From an uncultured Bacteroidales bacterium (lineage in GTDB: Bacteria > Bacteroidota > Bacteroidia > Bacteroidales > Paludibacteraceae): DNA of 13,577 nt. The notes under the pieces are model-generated. The model made no database searches. It was not told the origin of the DNA and was given only the letters and a program-made list of their open reading frames with translations. The number at the start of each line of letters is the position of its first letter. Positions within the stretch are counted from its first letter, which is position 1. Made by a program: the position numbers and the translations under genes. Positions 7,493 through 13,022 of the stretch are shown in pieces. The DNA lies in assembly GCA_903912795.1 (NCBI GenBank), contig CAIWIS010000657.1:1-13577 (forward strand), given 5' to 3'.

Positions 7493-8248
7493 ATGGAAAA
7501 AAGTATAAATATAACACTAAAAGTTTGGCGTCAGGCCAGTCCAAAAGTTAAAGGAGAATTTATTTCCTATAAAATGGACAATGTATCGACCGATAGTTCG
7601 TTTCTCGAAATGTTGGACGTTTTGAATGAGCGTTTGGTAAAAGAACGCAAAGAACCAATTGCATTTGATCACGATTGCCGCGAAGGTATTTGCGGTATGT
7701 GTAGTTTGTATATCAACGGTCATCCGCACGGAAAAGACGGTGAAACAACTACTTGTCAGCTTCACATGCGTAGGTTCAACAATGGCGAAACAATCACAGT
7801 AGAGCCTTGGCGTTCGGCAGCATTTCCGGTTATTAAGGATTTGATGGTAGACCGTGGTGCTTACGATAAAATTATTCAGGCTGGCGGATATGTATCTGTT
7901 AATACAGGTGGTGTTCCGGATGGTAATGCTATTCCTATTTCAAAAATTGATGCCGACGAAGCTATGGATGCAGCGTCGTGTATTGGTTGTGGAGCATGTG
8001 CTGCTGCTTGTAAAAACGGTTCGGCCATGTTATTTGTAGCTGCCAAAGTAAGCCAATTGGCTCTATTGCCACAAGGACGCATTGAAGGCGCTGCTCGTGC
8101 AAAAGCTATGGTTGCTAAAATGGACCAATTAGGATTTGGTAACTGTACTAATACAGGTGCTTGCGAAGCCGAATGTCCGAAAGCAATTTCAATTTCGCAC
8201 ATTGCCCGTTTAAACCGCGAGTTTTTAAGCGCTAAATTCAACGACTAA
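7493..8248 (+). CDS. sdhB: succinate dehydrogenase/fumarate reductase iron-sulfur subunit
   Basis: A 251-residue protein linking the flavin of SdhA to haem in SdhC through three iron-sulfur clusters. The N-terminal [2Fe-2S] ligands are C62, C67, C70 (CREGICGMC) and C88. The C-terminal ferredoxin domain has C163, C166, C169 and C228 for the [4Fe-4S] cluster, and C173, C218 and C224 for the third cluster, normally [3Fe-4S]. Spacing fits E. coli SdhB (149/152/155/216 and 159/206/212). The ATG at 7493 is four bases after the sdhA stop. It is the last gene of the operon, ended by the terminator at 8276-8315. Confidence 0.97.
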   Translation: MEKSINITLKVWRQASPKVKGEFISYKMDNVSTDSSFLEMLDVLNERLVKERKEPIAFDHDCREGICGMCSLYINGHPHGKDGETTTCQLHMRRFNNGETITVEPWRSAAFPVIKDLMVDRGAYDKIIQAGGYVSVNTGGVPDGNAIPISKIDADEAMDAASCIGCGACAAACKNGSAMLFVAAKVSQLALLPQGRIEGAARAKAMVAKMDQLGFGNCTNTGACEAECPKAISISHIARLNREFLSAKFND

Positions 8249-8275
8249 TATTTAGTTGAAAAACAATTTAATATT

Positions 8276-8315
8276 AAAAAGGCTGCCATTGAAAATTTTA
8301 ATGACAGCCTTTTTT
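8276..8315 (+). terminator. terminator after sdhB
   Basis: AAAAAGGCTGCCATT (8276-8290) pairs with AATGACAGCCTTTTT (8300-8314) with a single C-A mismatch and a 9-base loop; T tract to 8315. A tracts on the left mean it could also work on the minus strand. It lies only 13 bases before the apparent start of the next gene. Confidence 0.88.
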
Positions 8316-8323
8316 AGAATTAA

Positions 8324-8331
8324 TAAATTTG
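8324..8331 (+). promoter_or_regulatory. possible -7 box (TAAATTTG) overlapping the rlpA-like start
   Basis: TAAATTTG matches TAnnTTTG exactly but its last three bases are the TTG taken as start codon of the next gene. No TTG lies at the -33 distance, which falls in the terminator hairpin. It may be chance. Confidence 0.25.
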
Positions 8332-8775
8332 AGATTCATACATATTCAAATATTCTGTTTCGCTTTTTCTGCAATTCTGGCGCAAGAAAGTGGCATTGCC
8401 TCGTTTTATAGTAAACGAATGCATGGAAGGCATACGGCTAATGGTGATCGGTATCACAACGATAGCTTGACATGCGCACACAAAACATATCCATTTGGCA
8501 CAAAGTTATTGGTTGTCAACCCCAAAAATAATCATTATGTTGTGGTAAAAGTGACCGATAGAGGTCCACATACTCGCAACCGCATGATTGACGTTTCGTA
8601 CAAAGCTGCCGTTGAACTTGGAATTATTACAGCAGGTGTAGCAAGAGTTGAAATATCGGTTTTTAACGACGATTTTTACGAACTATTCCCGTTGGCTACA
8701 CCAAAAGTATACTTAACCATTCCAAAAGTTAATATAAACAAGCCATTGAAAGCCATAAAAAAACCTGCAAAATAA
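8329..8775 (+). CDS. RlpA-like double-psi beta-barrel protein, short, no SPOR domain
   Basis: A 148-residue exported protein. Residues 1-18 look like a signal peptide (hydrophobic IQIFCFAFSAILA, cleavage probably after A18). The mature part at about 21-112 is an RlpA-type double-psi beta-barrel: SGIASFYSKRMHGRHTANG, then AH at 50-51, PFGT at 55-58 and DRGP at 77-80. H51 and D77 are 26 residues apart, the same spacing as the catalytic His and Asp of Pseudomonas RlpA, from memory. Lytic transglycosylase activity on peptidoglycan is therefore possible but unproven. There is no C-terminal SPOR domain. The start is a TTG: no ATG or GTG is available in frame before the signal peptide, and an upstream in-frame stop is at 8302. 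Its final codons form the left arm of the downstream terminator. Confidence 0.85.
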   Translation: MRFIHIQIFCFAFSAILAQESGIASFYSKRMHGRHTANGDRYHNDSLTCAHKTYPFGTKLLVVNPKNNHYVVVKVTDRGPHTRNRMIDVSYKAAVELGIITAGVARVEISVFNDDFYELFPLATPKVYLTIPKVNINKPLKAIKKPAK

Positions 8776-8798
8776 ATCTTGCAGGTTTTTTTATGGCT
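8751..8798. terminator. bidirectional terminator, perfect 20-bp stem, overlapping the rlpA-like gene
   Basis: Arms 8751-8770 and 8779-8798 are perfect inverted repeats of 20 bp around an 8-base loop. Each arm has a GC-rich core (ACCTGCAA) and a run of seven A or T, so it can stop transcription from both sides. The left arm encodes the last residues of the RlpA-like protein and the loop contains its stop codon. serA, arriving on the minus strand, ends 15 bases to the right. Confidence 0.88.
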
Positions 8799-8813
8799 AT
8801 TTTTGACACTAAA

Positions 8814-9731
8814 TTAGTTTACTTTAAATTGCTCATTACCATTTACAATAAAGTCAACAATTTGTTTAGCAGCAGCAATTCCAGCATTCACATTGGCTTC
8901 TGAAGTTTGCGCCCCCATTTTTTTAGGAGTTGTAAAATAGTTATTTGGGAATTTCTCTAACATTTCAGCATGATTATCAGGTAAAATGTCGGTCATATAT
9001 TTGAAAGTTGGATTTGCTTCCATATATTTAACCAAATCAGCATCATGAATCACTTCTTTACGTGCTGTATTTACCATAATGGCGCCTTTAGGCAATAAAG
9101 CTAATAATTCAGCATTTATCGACTGCTTGGTTTCTTTATTAGCAGGTATATGAACCGATATAATATCGCTTTGTTGGTATAGTGTTTTAACAGAACAAGT
9201 TGGTTTAACTCCATCAGCCAAAATTACTTCTTCACGACAGAAAGGATCGTAAGCGAGCACTTCCATTCCAAAAGCTTTGGCAATACGAGCCACATTTTTC
9301 CCTACATTGCCATAAGCATGTATTCCTAATTTTTTGCCAGTTAATTCAGTTCCCGAAGTACCATTAAAGAAATTACGTACGGCATAAATCAAAAGCCCAA
9401 AAACCAATTCGGCTACAGCGTTTGCATTTTGACCTGGAGTATTCATTACGCATACACCTGCTGCTTTTGCAGCTTCGAGGTCAACATTATCATAACCCGC
9501 ACCAGCACGAACTACAATTTTAAGGTTTTTGGCAGCAGCAATTACTTCAGCATCAATAATATCACTTCGTATTATGATGGCATCAGCATCAACAACAGCA
9601 TCGAGTAATTCTTGTTTTTGAGTATATTTCTCGAGCAATGCTAATTCAAAACCAGCTTCTTCCACTTCATTTCGAATACCATCTACAGCTATTTTGGCAA
9701 ATGGTTTATCGGTTGCAATTAGTACTTTCAT
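8814..9731 (-). CDS. serA: short-form D-3-phosphoglycerate dehydrogenase with Lys at the catalytic His position
   Basis: A 305-residue D-2-hydroxyacid dehydrogenase without the ACT regulatory domain of E. coli SerA (410), so direct serine feedback through that domain is not expected. It would oxidise 3-phosphoglycerate to 3-phosphohydroxypyruvate with NAD+. The substrate loop is VRAGAGYDNVD at 74-84. The nucleotide-binding motif reads GIHAYGNVG (136-144), with Ala at the first Gly of GxGxxG. The catalytic Arg is R224 (NTARKEV). The usual DVFEEP Glu region reads TDILPDN, and the catalytic-His motif TPHIG reads TPKKMG with K270. From memory this matches the short PGDH shared by Bacteroidales and Entamoeba, so the changes look family-wide rather than decay. 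It lies directly downstream of serC, which supports the serine-pathway role over other 2-hydroxyacid dehydrogenases. Confidence 0.9.
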   Translation of the reverse strand: MKVLIATDKPFAKIAVDGIRNEVEEAGFELALLEKYTQKQELLDAVVDADAIIIRSDIIDAEVIAAAKNLKIVVRAGAGYDNVDLEAAKAAGVCVMNTPGQNANAVAELVFGLLIYAVRNFFNGTSGTELTGKKLGIHAYGNVGKNVARIAKAFGMEVLAYDPFCREEVILADGVKPTCSVKTLYQQSDIISVHIPANKETKQSINAELLALLPKGAIMVNTARKEVIHDADLVKYMEANPTFKYMTDILPDNHAEMLEKFPNNYFTTPKKMGAQTSEANVNAGIAAAKQIVDFIVNGNEQFKVN

Positions 9732-9742
9732 ATATTTATTTG

Positions 9743-9814
9743 ACTACAGACAACGGTGAACAGACAACAGAATTGACGATATTCCGTCGTCTGTTGTCTG
9801 TCGTCTATTGTCTA
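9743..9814 (-). repeat. palindromic heptamer array between serC and serA
   Basis: Two opposed sets of heptamers. Plus-strand left units are ACTACAG, ACAACGG, TGAACAG, ACAACAG (9743-9770); right units are TCGTCTG, TTGTCTG, TCGTCTA, TTGTCTA (9787-9814). Arms 9748-9771 and 9790-9813 pair at 19 of 24 positions, including a perfect 12-bp core, and GACG/CGTC (9775-9778/9785-9788) extends the stem inside. It begins one base beyond the serC stop. There is no T tract, so it looks more like an RNA hairpin or processing element than a terminator. Confidence 0.8.
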
Positions 9815-9815
9815 A

Positions 9816-10883
9816 TTAATGTTGTTTTTCAAATTCATTCATGCAATCAATCAATGCTTGTACACTTTCAACAGGCATTGCATTGTATATTGAAGCACGA
9901 TATCCACCTACAGAACGGTGACCTTTAATGCCATCCATTCCAGCTGCAGTTGCAAATTTCAAAAATTCAGCTTCGAATTCTTTGTATTCAGGTTTCATCA
10001 CAAAACATACATTCATCAACGAGCGATCTTCTTTAGCTGCTGTTCCTACAAACATTTTACTAGAGTCAATAGCATTGTAAAGCAATTCTGCTTTGGCTAC
10101 GTTGCGTTTTTGCATTTCAACCAACCCACCATTTGCTTTTATCCAACGAAGTGTTTCCATGGCGCTGTAAATAGGCAATACTGGAGGTGTATTAAACATA
10201 GACCCTTCGGCAATGTGTGTTTTGTAATTAAGCATTGTAGGGATATAGCGCGATACTTTTCCTAACAATTCATCTTTTACAATTACAAAAGCTAAACCTG
10301 AAGGAGCAAGATTTTTTTGTGCACCGCCATAAATCAATGCATATTTAGACACATCCATCGGACGCGAAAAAATATCAGACGACATATCGGCAATCAATGG
10401 AATTGGCGAATCGATATCGGTGTGTAACTCAGTTCCGTAAATGGTATTATTGGTGGTAATGTGAAAATAATCAGCATCAGTTGGAATCACATAATCCTTT
10501 GGTATAAAAGTGTAGTTAGCATCCTTTGATGATGCAACTTCAACTACTTCGCCAAAGCCTTTTGCTTCTTTTTGCGCTTTACTTGCCCAAACACCTGTAT
10601 TCAGATAAGCTGCTTTTTTCTCAAAAAAGTTAAATGGAATCATACAAAATTGCATGCTTGCACCTCCTCCCAAAAACAAAACCGAATAACCTTCCGGTAT
10701 TTCTAAAATTTCTTTGAAAAGTTGACGAGCTTCTTCAATAACAGCTTCGAAATCCTTCGAACGGTGGCTAATTTCTAAGATTGAAAGTCCGGAACCGTTA
10801 AAATCTAATACAGCCTGAGCTGTTTTTTCAATTACCTCACGAGCAAGAATTGAAGGACCTGCGCTAAAATTATGCTTTTTCAT
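9816..10883 (-). CDS. serC: phosphoserine aminotransferase
   Basis: A 355-residue cytosolic PLP enzyme (E. coli SerC is 362). It converts 3-phosphohydroxypyruvate and glutamate to O-phosphoserine, and also acts in pyridoxal phosphate synthesis where that route exists. The N-terminal HNFSAGPS is typical of the family. HRS at 40-42 contains a substrate-binding Arg, GGGAS at 72-76 binds the cofactor phosphate, W99 stacks on the PLP ring and D166 (ADMSSD) contacts its nitrogen. K190 in GGAQKNLAPSG forms the Schiff base. HRSVGGYRASIYNAMP near the C-terminus is also conserved. serA follows after 84 bases and carries out the preceding step. The gene has its own promoter and a leader of about 140 bases with a possible small ORF. 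Confidence 0.97.
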   Translation of the reverse strand: MKKHNFSAGPSILAREVIEKTAQAVLDFNGSGLSILEISHRSKDFEAVIEEARQLFKEILEIPEGYSVLFLGGGASMQFCMIPFNFFEKKAAYLNTGVWASKAQKEAKGFGEVVEVASSKDANYTFIPKDYVIPTDADYFHITTNNTIYGTELHTDIDSPIPLIADMSSDIFSRPMDVSKYALIYGGAQKNLAPSGLAFVIVKDELLGKVSRYIPTMLNYKTHIAEGSMFNTPPVLPIYSAMETLRWIKANGGLVEMQKRNVAKAELLYNAIDSSKMFVGTAAKEDRSLMNVCFVMKPEYKEFEAEFLKFATAAGMDGIKGHRSVGGYRASIYNAMPVESVQALIDCMNEFEKQH

Positions 10884-10900
10884 GCGTTCATTTATATTTT

Positions 10901-10975
10901 TTAGTTAATTGTCGCATGGAACTCGCAATAGAAATGGTGGTTTGATTTAAACACCAGTTTTAATACTCGTTTCAT
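10901..10975 (-). CDS. candidate 24-residue leader peptide upstream of serC
   Basis: On the minus strand an ATG at 10975 opens a 24-codon frame ending in TAA at 10901-10903, 17 bases before the serC ATG and wholly inside the predicted serC leader. The peptide starts with basic and hydrophobic residues (MKRVLKLVFK) and continues SNHHFYCEFH, then four more residues. It is not rich in serine codons, so classical serine attenuation is not indicated. The ordered composition (two His, Phe-Tyr-Cys) looks more protein-like than a random AT-rich frame, but there is no direct evidence of translation. It could instead act as a translational regulator of serC or be chance. Confidence 0.35.
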   Translation of the reverse strand: MKRVLKLVFKSNHHFYCEFHATIN

Positions 10976-11027
10976 ACAAAAAAATTATGTTGTTTTATTA
11001 GTTTTATTCCTCGTAAAAATGAAAGTG

Positions 11028-11060
11028 CAAAAGTACGGAAATTTTTAGGTTTAACCTCAA
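11028..11060 (-). promoter_or_regulatory. serC promoter with embedded palindrome
   Basis: On the minus strand TTG (11060-11058) and TACTTTTG (11035-11028) are 22 bases apart, and the -7 box is followed by CAC, as is common in this phylum. The start would be near 11021, giving a leader of about 138 bases. The spacer contains the 11-base palindrome AGGTT-T-AACCT at 11047-11057, next to the -33 element, a plausible operator. Confidence 0.7.
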
Positions 11061-11185
11061 AAAAAATGCATTAATAATCAAAAAACTTCATATTATTTCA
11101 GTTATAAAGTTCGAGATGAGCATATTGTATTTTTATACATATTTAATTGCACACTTGTTGTATTTTTGTGATAATGTCTGAGCAT

Positions 11186-11223
11186 AAAAAAAAGCACAAT
11201 CATTTTCTGTTGTGCTTTTTTTT
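11186..11223 (-). terminator. terminator after glnS
   Basis: AAAAAAAAGCACAA (11186-11199) and TTGTGCTTTTTTTT (11210-11223) are perfect 14-bp inverted repeats with a 10-base loop. The eight-base A/T runs on both sides make it usable in both directions. It begins six bases after the glnS stop in the minus direction. Confidence 0.88.
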
Positions 11224-11229
11224 GAGATT

Positions 11230-12921
11230 TTATCGTTGTTGTTCTTTTGCCCAGCTATCTTTTAATGATACTGTTCGGTTAAATACCAATTTTTCAGGAG
11301 TAGAATCTGGATCTACATTAAAATAGCCTAATCGCTGAAATTGAAATTGATCCAATGCATTTGCAGTTTGCAACGATGGTTCCACAAAACAATTAGTAAG
11401 CACTCTTAATGAATCTGGATTTAACAAATCACGGAAATCGCGCGGATCAGCCGATGGATTTTCGATGCTAAATAAACGATCGTACAAACGCACTTCTGCT
11501 TGCAAAGCGTGTTGAGCCGATACCCAATGAAGCGTACCCTTCACTTTACGGCCCGATTCTGGCATTCCACTCTTAGTCAACGCATCATATTCACAATAAA
11601 TTTCTTCGATGACACCTTCACTGTCTTTTTTACATCCAGTACATTTAACAATATATGCACTTTTTAGTCGAACTTCTTGTCTGGGAGTCATTCTGAAGAA
11701 TTTTTTAGGAGCATCTTCCATAAAATCCTCACGTTCTATGTATAACACATTCGAAAATGGAATTAAGCGTGTACCCGATGTTTCATCTTCTGGATTATTA
11801 CCTGTTTCCATCATTTCTACTTTCCCTTCTGGATAATTGGTAATGATTAGTTTTACAGGGTTAATAACTGCATTCACACGACTTACAGTTTTGTTTAAAC
11901 TTTCGCGAACAGCATGTTCGAGTAAGCCTATGTCATTTTGAGCTTCGAACTTAGTATAGCCAATTTTATCGATAAAATTATGAATAGCATCAGGCGAATA
12001 ACCTCTACGGCGAAGACCACAAATAGTAGGCATACGTGGATCGTCCCAACCACTTACCAAATTCTCCTGTACGAGCTGAAGCATTTTACGCTTACTCATT
12101 ACAGTATAAGTCAGGTTCAAACGATTAAATTCAATTTGTCGTGGGCGATAATCGCTATCTTTAAACTGATCGATAAACCAATCGTAAAGCGGGCGATGAA
12201 CCTCAAACTCAAGCGTACATAGCGAGTGTGTAACTCCTTCGAAATAATCTGATTGACCGTGAGCATAATCGTACATTGGATATGCTTTCCATGTATAACC
12301 AGTGCGATGATGTGGATGCGAAGTAATTACACGGTAAAGTAATGGGTCTCTAAAGTGCATATTAGGCGAAGCCATATCAATTTTTGCACGCAAAACCATA
12401 GCACCTTCGGCTATCTCGCCCGTGTTCATTTTCAAGAACAATGCAAGACTTTCTTCTGTTGGTCTATTACGGTATGGACTTTCGGTACCTGCAACTGTTG
12501 GCGAGCCTTTTTGTTTGGCAATATCCTCAGCACTTTGCTCATCTATATAAGCTTTACCTTGTTTGATAAGTTCAATTGCTAAATCCCAAAGTTGTTGAAA
12601 ATAATCCGAAGCATAATATATATTTTGCCATTTATAGCCCAACCATTCAATATCTTCTTGGATCGAATCAACATATTCAACATCTTCTTTTACTGGATTT
12701 GTATCATCGAAACGTAAGTTACAAATACCATTGTAATTGCGTGCTATTCCAAAATCAAGACAAATAGCCTTGGCATGACCTATATGCAAATAACCATTAG
12801 GTTCAGGTGGAAATCGAGTTTGAATACGACCACCATTTTTCCCATCTTTCAAATCCTGTTCAACAAAAGCTTCAATAAAGTTTAAGCTTTTTTTAGGTGT
12901 TTCTTCCGTGTTAGTTACCAT
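11230..12921 (-). CDS. glnS: glutaminyl-tRNA synthetase
   Basis: A 563-residue class I aminoacyl-tRNA synthetase that charges tRNA-Gln with glutamine, about the length of E. coli GlnRS (554). The ATP-binding signature PPEPNGYLHIGHAKA is at 38-52, with HIGH at 46-49. RFDDTNP at 69-75 and the KMSKS equivalent VMSKRK at 273-278 complete the catalytic core. YPMYDYAHGQSDYFEGVTHS near 213 is typical of GlnRS rather than GluRS. The C-terminal beta-barrel anticodon-binding region follows from about 340 to the end. It contains C426, C429 and C442 (KCTGC...YC), absent from E. coli in my recollection and possibly a metal site. Presence of GlnRS suggests direct charging rather than the GatCAB route. It lies 101 bases downstream of lpxA on the same strand without a clear promoter between, so cotranscription is likely. 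Confidence 0.97.
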   Translation of the reverse strand: MVTNTEETPKKSLNFIEAFVEQDLKDGKNGGRIQTRFPPEPNGYLHIGHAKAICLDFGIARNYNGICNLRFDDTNPVKEDVEYVDSIQEDIEWLGYKWQNIYYASDYFQQLWDLAIELIKQGKAYIDEQSAEDIAKQKGSPTVAGTESPYRNRPTEESLALFLKMNTGEIAEGAMVLRAKIDMASPNMHFRDPLLYRVITSHPHHRTGYTWKAYPMYDYAHGQSDYFEGVTHSLCTLEFEVHRPLYDWFIDQFKDSDYRPRQIEFNRLNLTYTVMSKRKMLQLVQENLVSGWDDPRMPTICGLRRRGYSPDAIHNFIDKIGYTKFEAQNDIGLLEHAVRESLNKTVSRVNAVINPVKLIITNYPEGKVEMMETGNNPEDETSGTRLIPFSNVLYIEREDFMEDAPKKFFRMTPRQEVRLKSAYIVKCTGCKKDSEGVIEEIYCEYDALTKSGMPESGRKVKGTLHWVSAQHALQAEVRLYDRLFSIENPSADPRDFRDLLNPDSLRVLTNCFVEPSLQTANALDQFQFQRLGYFNVDPDSTPEKLVFNRTVSLKDSWAKEQQR

Positions 12922-12982
12922 ATTATCGTTTCGTGTTTTATTGTTTTGAGTTCAATGTTAATTGTTTGTATTATAAAAAACC

Positions 12983-13022
12983 AAATAACTGTTGAACCTA
13001 TTAACCGATGAACCAATGAACT
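12983..13022 (-). repeat. degenerate octamer array abutting the lpxA stop codon
   Basis: Five 8-base units on the plus strand: AAATAACT, GTTGAACC, TATTAACC, GATGAACC, AATGAACT, consensus nnTRAACY. The array ends at 13022, directly touching the lpxA stop codon (TAG read on the minus strand, 13023-13025). Confidence 0.75.

Larger units (their letters stand above)
10884..11229. other. 346-base gap: serC leader, serC promoter and glnS terminator
   Basis: This stretch lies between two minus-strand genes. From right to left it holds the glnS terminator (11186-11223), AT-rich DNA without a recognised feature, the serC promoter (11028-11060) with a small palindrome, and the serC leader with a 24-codon ORF (10901-10975). 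A plus-strand TATTTTTG at 11161-11168 fits a -7 box, but it lacks a -33 element and would make only about 50 bases of RNA before the terminator. Confidence 0.6.

Noticed and set aside
7872..8110. Cys-rich stretch suggesting an extra ferredoxin or frameshifted gene in sdhB
   Set aside because: All cysteines fit the two C-terminal cluster motifs of a normal SdhB of usual length.
9636..9930. 96-codon plus-strand frame spanning the serA start and the serA/serC spacer
   Set aside because: It crosses the repeat array and the opposing coding regions, with a composition of read-through rather than a protein family; a shadow frame.
11161..11223. Possible 50-base plus-strand RNA from TATTTTTG to the glnS terminator
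   Set aside because: There is a -7-like match but no -33 element at the right distance, and in AT-rich DNA such matches are frequent. The hairpin is fully explained as the glnS terminator.
11580..11660. CxxC...C in GlnRS as sign of a fused zinc domain or gene transfer
   Set aside because: It lies within the normal anticodon-binding barrel at normal total length, and I recall similar cysteines in other Bacteroidota GlnRS, so it is noted in the gene entry only.
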